A stretch of DNA of 7,884 nt from an uncultured Collinsella sp. (GCA_900544755.1 UQWQ01000088.1:1-7884), one strand, 5' to 3'. Numbered from the stretch's first letter, positions 1-5,661 are shown. Program-made: numbers and translations. The notes: generated by a model not told the origin, from the sequence alone.

Positions 1-957
1 GCCAAACACGTCTTTGAATTTGGCGTAAAAATACGACATGTTGGAAATGCCCACCTTTTGGGCCACGCGCGTAATCGAGAGCCCGGTGTTGTTGAGCAGA
101 TAAGCGGCTTCGCTGAGCTGCTGGTCGAGCTTGATCTGCGAAAACGTGCGTCCTGTTTTCTCCTTGATGAGGTTGCTGAGGTAGGCGGGACTGTATCCTG
201 CGATGGCCGCGGCGCTCTCGAGCGTGCAGGTCTTGTACTCCTGCTCCACGTGTTTGAGCACCCGTACGATGCGGTCGTCGTCGGTTGATTTTTGGTCAAA
301 CGATTCCCGCCTGCGGTAGAGCCCTTGGATAATGGTTAAAAACAGGGCGCTTGCGAGATCGGTCATCAACTCGTTAGAGTAGAGATCCTTAAAGTGGTAC
401 TCAACATAGAGTAGTTCGATGATTCCTCGGGCCTGGCGGGCATAGTCCTCCGGCAGCACCAAATAGCGCGTTGCCTGGCGGTTCTTGGATACAAAATCAA
501 AGAGGAGATTGGTGAGCGAGCTTGCGCCCGGCAGGCGGCTCAGAAAGACCGAGTCGAAGAACTCCTTGCGAAAGACCATCGAAATGACGATATCGTTTTC
601 CCCCTTGATGTTGGGCGAGCTGCGCACGACCCCGGTGTTGCAGATGAGGATATCGCCGGTCTTAAGGCTGAGAGCGCGCCCGTTGATAACAAACTCGCAG
701 GTTCCGTCATAGATAAAGGTGAGTTCCATATCGTGGTTGATATGGGCGGGGACGTCGGTGAACCTCGTCTCCCTGATCAGGCCGATGGGGCTTTCCTGTA
801 GGGTGCTCTCCCAATCAAAGAGGTAGACCTGGCGCTCGTTGATCTCGACCTGCGGGATGTTTCGGTATCGGGGACTTAGCTGCCCCGGGTGTTCCAGATG
901 CCAGTCCTCCGATGGGGAGTGGGCATAGAGGAGGTGCTTAAGCCTGTGGTCTTTCAT
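1..957 (-). CDS. AraC-family transcriptional regulator, 3' end cut by window edge
   Basis: The minus strand is open from an ATG at 957 to the window edge, giving 319 residues without a stop. A GGAGG ribosome site (964-968) lies 6 bases upstream. Residues about 65-105 resemble the cupin-like sugar-binding arm of AraC regulators (HINHDMELTFIYDG, then a GDILI turn). Residues about 225-319 form the DNA-binding domain: first helix-turn-helix near 245-268 (AAAIAGYSPAYLSNLIKEKTG), second near 294-319 (ITRVAQKVGISNMSYFYAKF). Only roughly the last 10-20 residues should be missing. The gene is divergent from a GH1/PTS operon, the usual layout for a local sugar-responsive activator, so it probably controls that operon; the target and ligand are inferred. 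No sign of frameshift. The family assignment is very secure, the inducer unknown. Confidence 0.93.
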   Translation of the reverse strand, partial: MKDHRLKHLLYAHSPSEDWHLEHPGQLSPRYRNIPQVEINERQVYLFDWESTLQESPIGLIRETRFTDVPAHINHDMELTFIYDGTCEFVINGRALSLKTGDILICNTGVVRSSPNIKGENDIVISMVFRKEFFDSVFLSRLPGASSLTNLLFDFVSKNRQATRYLVLPEDYARQARGIIELLYVEYHFKDLYSNELMTDLASALFLTIIQGLYRRRESFDQKSTDDDRIVRVLKHVEQEYKTCTLESAAAIAGYSPAYLSNLIKEKTGRTFSQIKLDQQLSEAAYLLNNTGLSITRVAQKVGISNMSYFYAKFKDVFG

Positions 958-1119
958 GCGATGCCTCCAAGGGGTTTGGTTGAACGGTATCCTTTGCCTT
1001 CCTAATGGCAGACTATCAAAAAATCTGACATAGACTAGCCTTTTCTATGCTATTTTTCTTGCTCAAAATCCTTCGTATATTGATGGCGTCGAAAGGGACG
1101 TCACATAGAGGGAGGAACT
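958..1119. promoter_or_regulatory. Divergent intergenic region with putative AraC operator and operon promoter
   Basis: This 162-bp gap separates the start codons of the regulator and the GH1 gene and is visibly A/T-richer than its surroundings. It contains AGACTATC (1010-1017) and AGACTAGC (1032-1039), seven of eight bases alike and 22 bp apart, the two-helical-turn spacing typical of AraC-type half-sites. CATAGA (1029-1034) and TCTATG (1044-1049) form a perfect inverted repeat. A possible -10 box is TATATT (1076-1081), which lacks a good -35, as expected for an activator-dependent promoter. An alternative is CTGACA (1025-1030), 15 bp, TATGCT (1046-1051). I found no convincing promoter for the regulator itself. 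Confidence 0.5.
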
Positions 1120-2598
1120 ATGGGCAAGATCAAGACCGGCTTCGATTCCGATTTCCTGTGGGGCGGGGCGATTTCGTGCTCGCAGGCAGACGGAGCCTGG
1201 AATGAGGGCGGCAAAGGCAAGTCGACTCAAGATTGCCGCTGGCTCGACGGCACGTGGACGCGCGACCAGATCGAGGAGAAGCACCACAACAACCCCTTTA
1301 GCCATGATGAGCTGGTGGCCGCACTTGCAGACGATGGCACCGAGTTCTATCCGTTCCGCCGAGGAAACGATTTCTACCACCACTATAAAGAGGATATCGC
1401 GCTGTTTGGCGAGATGGGCCTCAAGCTCTTCCGCACCTCGGTGTGCTGGAGCCGCATCTTTCCCAACGGCGACGACGCCGAACCCAACCGCGAGGGCATC
1501 GAGTGGTACCGCAGCATGCTGGGGGAGTGCAAGCGCCACGGCATCAAGACGTTCGTCACCATGCTGCACTACGATATCCCCGTCAACCTGGTGGTTAAGT
1601 ACGGCGGCTGGAAGAGCCGCAAGACGATCGACTTCTTTGTTCGCTATGTCGAGACCATCGTGAGGGAGTTTGGTGACCTCGTTGACTTCTGGCTCCCCTT
1701 TAACGAGTTTAATGCTGCACGCTTCTCCCCGTGGGACGGCGTCTGTCTGGTAAAGGATGAGGAAGGAGAGGACTTTGACCAGGCGATTTTCCAGTGCCTG
1801 CATCACGAGTTCATCGCCAACGCGCTTGCCGTCAAGACGGTGCACGAGCTCTCTCCCGGCACTCCTGTCGGCGGTATGATCGCCCGCTTCTGTACCTACC
1901 CAGCCACCTGCCGTCCCGAGGACAACCTGCAGGCGATCCATGATGACCAGTATTCCAACTGGTTCTACACCGATATCATGGCGCGCGGTAAATACCCCGC
2001 ATACATGGACCGCTACTTTGACAAGCTGGGGATTGAAATCCAGATGGAACCGGGTGATCTGGATATCATCGCGGCCAATACGGTCGATTTCTTGTCCTTC
2101 TCGTACTACTTCTCCCAGGTTTCCACCTGTGACCAGGGTTGGGAGAAGACTGCGGGCAACCTGGTGATGGCCAACAAGAATCCCTATCTCGAGACGAGCG
2201 AATGGGGCTGGCAGCTCGATCCCCTGGGCCTGCGTATCACGCTCAATCAGATGTACGATCGCTATGGCCTGCCGCTGTATATCGCCGAGAACGGCCTGGG
2301 TACGAGTGACACGCTCGAGGCGGACGGGACGGTTCACGACGAGTACCGCATTGATTACATCCGGCAGCATGTTGCGGCTCTCAAGGAGGCCGTCATCGAC
2401 GGCGTGGACGTGCGTGGTTATATGATCTGGGGCTTTTTGGACCTTGTTGCCTGCGGTCCGCTCACGATGGATAAACGCTACGGACTTATTTACGTTGACC
2501 TCGATAACTGCGGTAAGGGAACGGCCAAGCGTTACAAGAAGGATTCGTTCTACTGGTATCAGAAGTGCATCGAGTCCAATGGCAAGAATCTGGAATAG
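1120..2598 (+). CDS. GH1 family 6-phospho-beta-glucosidase-like enzyme
   Basis: A 492-residue cytoplasmic glycoside hydrolase family 1 protein of full family length. In the 6-phospho-beta-glucosidase branch it cleaves a phosphorylated beta-glucoside, released inside the cell by a PTS, to glucose 6-phosphate and an aglycone or sugar. The N-terminal FLWGGAISCSQADGAWNEGG block, HYKEDIALFGEMG and SRIFPNG are family signatures. The acid/base is Glu196 in WLPFNE, the nucleophile Glu390 in YIAENGLG. KRYGLIYVD near the C-terminus supplies Lys452 and Tyr454, the phosphate-binding pair of the phospho-hydrolases, but the Ser/Thr-rich stretch before them reads ACGPLT. AGGGAGG at 1109-1115 sets the ATG start. 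It lies directly upstream of a PTS permease gene, supporting a phospho-sugar substrate. Overall it resembles E. coli BglA. Exact substrate not resolved. Confidence 0.93.
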   Translation: MGKIKTGFDSDFLWGGAISCSQADGAWNEGGKGKSTQDCRWLDGTWTRDQIEEKHHNNPFSHDELVAALADDGTEFYPFRRGNDFYHHYKEDIALFGEMGLKLFRTSVCWSRIFPNGDDAEPNREGIEWYRSMLGECKRHGIKTFVTMLHYDIPVNLVVKYGGWKSRKTIDFFVRYVETIVREFGDLVDFWLPFNEFNAARFSPWDGVCLVKDEEGEDFDQAIFQCLHHEFIANALAVKTVHELSPGTPVGGMIARFCTYPATCRPEDNLQAIHDDQYSNWFYTDIMARGKYPAYMDRYFDKLGIEIQMEPGDLDIIAANTVDFLSFSYYFSQVSTCDQGWEKTAGNLVMANKNPYLETSEWGWQLDPLGLRITLNQMYDRYGLPLYIAENGLGTSDTLEADGTVHDEYRIDYIRQHVAALKEAVIDGVDVRGYMIWGFLDLVACGPLTMDKRYGLIYVDLDNCGKGTAKRYKKDSFYWYQKCIESNGKNLE

Positions 2599-2602
2599 GG
2601 AG
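2597..2602 (+). promoter_or_regulatory. Ribosome binding site that decides the permease start
   Basis: AGGGAG overlaps the TAG stop of the GH1 gene and lies 8 bases before the ATG at 2611. A GTG at 2602 is also in frame but overlaps this site itself, so the ATG is preferred. The overlap suggests translational coupling of the two genes. Confidence 0.7.
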
Positions 2603-2610
2603 TGATACTG

Positions 2611-3993
2611 ATGACCGACAAAAAGGAACTGGCCGCGACTGTGTTGGAGAAGGTCGGCGGGGCCGAGAACGTTTTGGTTGCAACGCACTGTATCACGCGC
2701 CTGCGTTTCAACCTCAAGGATGACAGTAAAGCGGATCTCGATGCACTTAAGAAACTCGACGGTGCGCTGGGCGCCCAGATAAAGGACGGTCAGTGGCAGG
2801 TCATTATCGGCGCCGGCGTCGAGGCGGTGTACAACGAGCTCGAGCCGCTGCTCGGCGACAAGATGGCGGGCGAGGTCGCGGCCGATCCCGGGCAGTCTGA
2901 TTCCGCGGGTGGGCGCTCGGCACGCATCTTTGACATCATTACCGGTATCTTTTCCGCGATCATTCCGGCGTTGGTGGCCGGCGGTATCGTCAAGGGCATT
3001 CTAGCTGCGGTTGCGGCCTTTGGAATCGATACAGGTGCGGGCGATTTTGCGATCTTTAACATGATCTCCGATATCCCGTTCTACTTCCTGCCGTTTTTGC
3101 TGGCGATGTCGACGGCGGACAAGTTCCATGTCAACCGCTCTCTCGCCCTGTGCGTTGCCGGCTCGTTGATGTATCCCACGCTCGTTAACGCTGTGGGCAC
3201 GGGTGAGACCCCGCTCACGCTCTTCGGCATGGCCGTTCCCGTATTTAGCTATGCGGACTCGGTGTTCCCGGTGATCTTTGGCGTGATCGGCCTGGCCTAT
3301 GTGTACCGCGCAATTGATCGGTTTATCCCCGACCTGTTCAAGCTCGTCGTGGTACCAGCGCTTTCGCTGGCCATCGTTATCCCCGTCAATCTTTTTGTGC
3401 TGGCACCCATCGGTGCTTGGTGCGGCATCGGTCTTGCAAACGGTATTGTCTGGTTGTTCTCGACTCTGGGGCCTGTCGCCGGTTTCCTGCTCGGCTTCTT
3501 TATGCCACTGATCGTTCTCTTTGGCATGCATCAGTCCACGAGCCCGATCCAGATTTCGAACATCGCAACGCTTGGCTACGACTATCTGTTGCCCGTCTCG
3601 TTCTGCCATAACCTTGCCGAGAGCGGCGCGGCCTTTGGAGCGGCTTTGCGCATGAAGGATGAGAAGCTTAAGTCCGCAGCAATGACCTGCGCGTTCTCGG
3701 CCTTTATGGGCATCTCCGAGCCGGCGCTCTTTACCGTTCAGGTGCCCAACAAGACCCCGCTCGCCGCTGCCATGATCGCGGACGGAATCGGCGGCGCGCT
3801 TACGGTTATTCTGGGTGCCAAGTGCTTTGGTTTTGTAATGCCCGGTATTACCTCGCTGCCCGTCTATGCTGATCCTAGCGGCAATCCGATGAACCTCATC
3901 ATGATTGTGGCATGCATCGCGGTCACATGGGTTGTCGCTGCTGTGCTCTCCTTTGGCCTCTGGGGTCGTTTTGGAACCCAGCAGGAGGGATAG
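2611..3993 (+). CDS. PTS beta-glucoside-type transporter, EIIBC (no EIIA domain)
   Basis: A 460-residue membrane permease that would import a beta-glucoside and phosphorylate it on entry. Residues 1-85 are the EIIB domain; Cys27 in HCITRLRF is the phosphorylation site. After a short Ser/Gly-rich linker (about 92-103), residues 105-450 form a hydrophobic EIIC domain with about ten membrane segments, beginning TGIFSAIIPALVAGGIVKGI. GMHQST (305-310) and GISEPALF (367-374) are the conserved EIIC motifs for sugar binding and transport. The protein stops at FGLWGRFGTQQEG. BglF-type relatives of about 620 residues carry a C-terminal EIIA, absent here, so phosphate must come from a separate glucose-type EIIA. 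The gene follows the GH1 gene by 12 bases, in one operon. Substrate (cellobiose, arbutin, salicin or similar) is inferred from family and context. Confidence 0.93.
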   Translation: MTDKKELAATVLEKVGGAENVLVATHCITRLRFNLKDDSKADLDALKKLDGALGAQIKDGQWQVIIGAGVEAVYNELEPLLGDKMAGEVAADPGQSDSAGGRSARIFDIITGIFSAIIPALVAGGIVKGILAAVAAFGIDTGAGDFAIFNMISDIPFYFLPFLLAMSTADKFHVNRSLALCVAGSLMYPTLVNAVGTGETPLTLFGMAVPVFSYADSVFPVIFGVIGLAYVYRAIDRFIPDLFKLVVVPALSLAIVIPVNLFVLAPIGAWCGIGLANGIVWLFSTLGPVAGFLLGFFMPLIVLFGMHQSTSPIQISNIATLGYDYLLPVSFCHNLAESGAAFGAALRMKDEKLKSAAMTCAFSAFMGISEPALFTVQVPNKTPLAAAMIADGIGGALTVILGAKCFGFVMPGITSLPVYADPSGNPMNLIMIVACIAVTWVVAAVLSFGLWGRFGTQQEG

Positions 3994-4057
3994 CCGCTTG
4001 ACCGCTTTGCTTATGCACTGACGTGAGGAGCGGTTGATAACGCCTTTATCCAGAAGC

Positions 4058-4085
4058 CCCCGACGGCAATGAACTGCCGCCGGGG
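4058..4085 (+). terminator. GC-rich hairpin after the sugar operon
   Basis: CCCCGACGGCA (4058-4068) pairs with TGCCGCCGGGG (4075-4085) through 11 positions with a single A-C mismatch and a six-base loop. It lies 64 bases after the permease stop, where a terminator or 3'-end stabilising structure is expected. No T-run follows, so it is not a standard intrinsic terminator. It may protect the transcript end while true termination happens at 4188-4226. Confidence 0.45.
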
Positions 4086-4187
4086 ACTACTGCGTGCCGA
4101 GCCGTGTCCTAATTTGCTCAGCCTATCAACTGGGAAAAGTAGGCTTTTCGCCCCATCCTAAAAAGCTCCAATCTCATAACGCCTTGC
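4086..4187. other. Non-coding stretch, no gene seen
   Basis: No open frame with a ribosome site is present. Two small, mutually exclusive stems occur: GCCTA (4121-4125) with TAGGC (4140-4144), or GAAAAG (4134-4139) with CTTTTC (4144-4149) around a four-base loop. Neither has a T-run. The stretch may be the distal 3' untranslated region of the sugar operon; otherwise I see nothing in it. Confidence 0.4.
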
Positions 4188-4226
4188 AGGTGGATTTTTG
4201 GGACATGCCCGAAAATCCACCTTTTT
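4188..4226 (+). terminator. Strong rho-independent terminator, repeat copy 1
   Basis: The arm AGGTGGATTTTTGGG (4188-4202) pairs with CCCGAAAATCCACCT (4208-4222) in a 15-bp stem with one T-G wobble and an ACATG loop, followed by a run of five T (4222-4226). This is a textbook plus-strand intrinsic terminator and would end the sugar operon transcript. The minus strand has no T-run. The same sequence recurs inverted and diverged at 4265-4299, so it is also a repeat unit. Confidence 0.85.
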
Positions 4227-4299
4227 GCTTTACGGGCGTTCCGATCCGTCGCTCGAAGACTCAAAAGTAGATTCACGGGCATGTCCCAATAATCTACCT
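4188..4299. repeat. Inverted pair of 35-bp palindromic repeats (MITE-like unit)
   Basis: The 35-bp segment 4188-4222, read on the opposite strand, matches 4265-4299 at 29 of 35 positions. The core CGGGCATGTCCCAA is identical in both. Each unit is itself a hairpin: copy 1 nearly perfect, copy 2 reduced to a 7-bp outer stem (GTAGATT/AATCTAC) and an inner GGG/CCC. The 42 bases between them hold no gene. Together they form a 112-bp unit bounded by terminal inverted repeats, resembling a miniature mobile element or a dispersed palindromic repeat. No target-site duplication is evident to me. Confidence 0.55.
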
Positions 4300-4317
4300 G
4301 TAAGGGTAGGGCGAATG

Positions 4318-4363
4318 TGGTATTCTATCTGCGGGGTAATACTTAGGAATACCAAGTAATACC
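4318..4363 (+). promoter_or_regulatory. Extended -10 promoter with clustered AATACC operator motifs
   Basis: TGGTATTCT (4318-4326) fits an extended -10 promoter (TGn then TATTCT); the -35 region is poor (CTGTAA at 4298-4303). Transcription would begin near 4333. Overlapping or just downstream are GGTATT (4319-4324), GGTAATACTT (4335-4344), AATACC (4348-4353) and AAGTAATACC (4354-4363). The second and last form an inverted repeat matching at 9 of 10 positions around a 9-bp spacer. Such clusters at an antitoxin promoter are typical of autoregulation by a ribbon-helix-helix protein. The role is inferred. Confidence 0.5.
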
Positions 4364-4385
4364 AACGCCGCAGAAACAAACTTCG

Positions 4386-4442
4386 GATGCGGGCCAATCG
4401 GGTTGCCTTCACAGCCCGTCGCCCAGCCGCGTGGCCCGCATC
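4386..4442 (+). promoter_or_regulatory. Structured 5' leader hairpin before the antitoxin gene
   Basis: GATGCGGGCCA (4386-4396) and TGGCCCGCATC (4432-4442) are perfectly complementary over 11 bp. Nested inside, CGGGTTG (4399-4405) pairs with CAGCCCG (4412-4418) with one wobble and a six-base loop. The structure ends 25 bases before the AAGGA ribosome site of the antitoxin gene and has no T-run, so it looks like a stable leader element rather than a terminator. I recognise no known riboswitch class. Confidence 0.5.
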
Positions 4443-4477
4443 TATCCGCACCACCGTCGTTTCAAAAAGGAAGCGCC

Positions 4478-4699
4478 ATGGCAGAACACATGACCCCGGT
4501 TGTCGCGAAGGTCTTGCCCGAGGAAAAGGCGGCCTTCGCGGCGGCAACCCAGCTCGTGGGCACCACGCCGTCCAACGCCATTCGCATGTTCATCGCCGCG
4601 TTCAATCGCTGCGGCACCTTCCCGTTCGACATCTCGCCCAACGGGGCCTTTGGCAAAGACTGTCCCCAACGGCTGGTCGTTGAAGAACGTCCCCAATGA
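4478..4699 (+). CDS. RelB/DinJ-like antitoxin, orphan, C-terminus formed by a repeat
   Basis: A 73-residue protein. AAGGA (4467-4471), 6 bases upstream, selects the ATG at 4478 over an in-frame start at 4403. Residues 5-12 (MTPVVAKV) fit the DNA-binding strand of a ribbon-helix-helix domain, followed by helices near 14-27 and 31-44 (TPSNAIRMFIAAFNRCG), then FPFDISPN, a hallmark of RelB/DinJ antitoxins. Such proteins bind and repress their own promoter and neutralise a YafQ/RelE-type ribonuclease. Here the last 12 residues (CPQRLVVEERPQ) and the stop codon are encoded by a GTCCCC repeat, so the usual toxin-binding tail seems replaced. No toxin follows; the next gene is a CPBP membrane protein. 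It may be a decayed module or a stand-alone regulator. Family fairly sure, function uncertain. Confidence 0.75.
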   Translation: MAEHMTPVVAKVLPEEKAAFAAATQLVGTTPSNAIRMFIAAFNRCGTFPFDISPNGAFGKDCPQRLVVEERPQ

Positions 4700-4709
4700 C
4701 TAGTCGTTG
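4662..4709 (+). repeat. Two tandem 21-bp GTCCCC repeats, 27-bp period
   Basis: The segments 4662-4682 and 4689-4709 both begin GTCCCCAA and end GTCGTTG or GGTCGTTG, matching at 18 of 21 positions. Both lie in the same reading frame of the antitoxin gene: CPQRLVVEE from the first copy, RPQ and the stop from the second. Confidence 0.7.
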
Positions 4710-4720
4710 GGGACGTTCTT
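4683..4720. repeat. 38-bp near-perfect palindrome over the antitoxin stop codon
   Basis: The arms run from AAGAACGTCCCC (4683-4694) to GGGGACGTTCTT (4709-4720), with centre CT/AG at 4700-4703. Eighteen of 19 positions pair as Watson-Crick and the remaining one (4697/4706) is a T-G wobble. There is essentially no loop in DNA; as RNA it would fold into a hairpin that could terminate or protect the antitoxin transcript, although the following TTCTTATATG is only a weak T-run. It lies between the antitoxin gene and the ribosome site of the next gene. Confidence 0.75.
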
Positions 4721-4735
4721 ATATGACTACCCGTC

Positions 4736-4744
4736 GGGAGGAGG
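4736..4744 (+). promoter_or_regulatory. Strong ribosome binding site that decides the CPBP start
   Basis: GGGAGGAGG lies 5 bases before the ATG at 4750. In-frame ATGs at 4696 and 4723 lack such a site and lie in or next to the palindrome; the one at 4696 overlaps the antitoxin stop as ATGA. The ATG at 4750 is therefore preferred. Confidence 0.75.
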
Positions 4745-4749
4745 TTGGC

Positions 4750-5661
4750 ATGCTCAATGCGCTGGTTTGGGCGTTTGCCTGTTTTGGCGTCGTCGCTGCC
4801 GATATCGCCCTGAGCGTGGTTTTGTTCTCCGCTCTGGGCGTCGCATCGGTGTTCATGGGCTTTTCGATTGACGACCTCGATATTCAATTGCTTCAGGCTG
4901 TCGCGCAGACGGCATCGTTTTTAATGGCGCTGCTGTGGTGGCGTTATCTGTGGCCGCGTTCGTTTATGGCACGCCGGCAAAGCGCGCATCCGCTCGGCGG
5001 GGGAGCGCGTGGGGCGTGGAAGTGCATCACCTGCGTTATCGTGATCGGCCTTGCCCTGCAGGTGGTCGTTGGCTACGTGACCGACGCCGTGCTGTCGCTG
5101 TTGCCCGAGGCTGCGGCCGACTACAGCGAGCTTGTCGAGGAAACAGGCATGGGCGACACCAGCTATCTCGCCGTCCTGACTACGGTGCTCGGCGCCCCAT
5201 TTTGTGAAGAGCTGCTGGTACGCGGCATTATTTTTGAGTTCTCGCTCCGAGCGTTTAATCCGCAGTGCCGCCCACTTTGGAAGCGCCGGCGTCGTGCGGG
5301 TGCGCAGGACGGCGCCATGGTGCCCTGGGCGGCCCCGAGCACGTGGGGTATCACCGCGGCGATTGTGCTGCAGGCGGCAATCTTCGGTTTTATGCACATG
5401 AATTGGGTGCAAGGTTGCTACGCGGGTGCCGCTGGCCTCATCTTTGGTTGGGTGCTCGTGACGACCGGAAAGCTCCGCTACACGATCCTGCTGCACTTCG
5501 CCTTTAATGCCGGGTCGTATCTCATGACGTTGCTCTGGTTTGTGAACACGCCGTTCGACGTGGCAATTACGGTCGCTATCGCCGGCGTCATCCTCGTTGA
5601 GGCAATGCGGTCGCTGCGCCGCGCGTGTGGGATGGACGCAGCGAGCGCATTGCTGCCCTAG
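4750..5661 (+). CDS. CPBP family intramembrane metalloprotease
   Basis: A 303-residue multi-pass membrane protein of the CPBP (Abi/CAAX protease and bacteriocin-processing) family. Hydrophobic segments lie near 5-34, 50-67, 93-113, 138-150, 201-220, 222-238, 244-262 and 268-285. All three family motifs are intact: EELLVR (Glu153, Glu154, Arg158), FGFMH (Phe212, His216) and HFAFN (His249, Asn253), which build the putative metal-binding active site within the membrane. A basic loop (about 175-190, rich in Arg) probably faces the cytoplasm. In bacteria such proteins process peptides or provide self-immunity to bacteriocins, but most have no known substrate. There is no bacteriocin or prenylation gene nearby. 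It starts 50 bases after the antitoxin stop and may share its transcript if the palindrome does not terminate. Confidence 0.9.
   Translation: MLNALVWAFACFGVVAADIALSVVLFSALGVASVFMGFSIDDLDIQLLQAVAQTASFLMALLWWRYLWPRSFMARRQSAHPLGGGARGAWKCITCVIVIGLALQVVVGYVTDAVLSLLPEAAADYSELVEETGMGDTSYLAVLTTVLGAPFCEELLVRGIIFEFSLRAFNPQCRPLWKRRRRAGAQDGAMVPWAAPSTWGITAAIVLQAAIFGFMHMNWVQGCYAGAAGLIFGWVLVTTGKLRYTILLHFAFNAGSYLMTLLWFVNTPFDVAITVAIAGVILVEAMRSLRRACGMDAASALLP

Noticed and set aside
1059..1081. TTGCTC and TATATT as a promoter pair for the GH1 operon
   Set aside because: The spacing is only 11 bp, too short for a normal sigma-70 type promoter; the -10 alone is kept as a possible activator-dependent element.
1063..2688. 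A 541-codon open frame antisense to the GH1 gene
   Set aside because: It mirrors the codon pattern of a clearly real gene in GC-rich DNA, has no recognisable domain and crosses the GH1 gene entirely. It is a shadow frame.
3001..3609. A 202-codon minus-strand frame inside the permease gene
   Set aside because: Highly charged composition and full overlap with the conserved EIIC domain mark it as an antisense shadow.
4662..4720. Possible CRISPR-like array from the GTCCCC repeats
   Set aside because: Only two diverged copies with a 6-bp gap, largely palindromic and inside a coding frame; no cas genes and no unique spacers.
4696..4749. Earlier CPBP start with ATGA overlap to the antitoxin stop
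   Set aside because: The overlap suggests coupling, but there is no ribosome site, the added residues come from the palindrome, and a strong GGGAGGAGG site serves the ATG at 4750.
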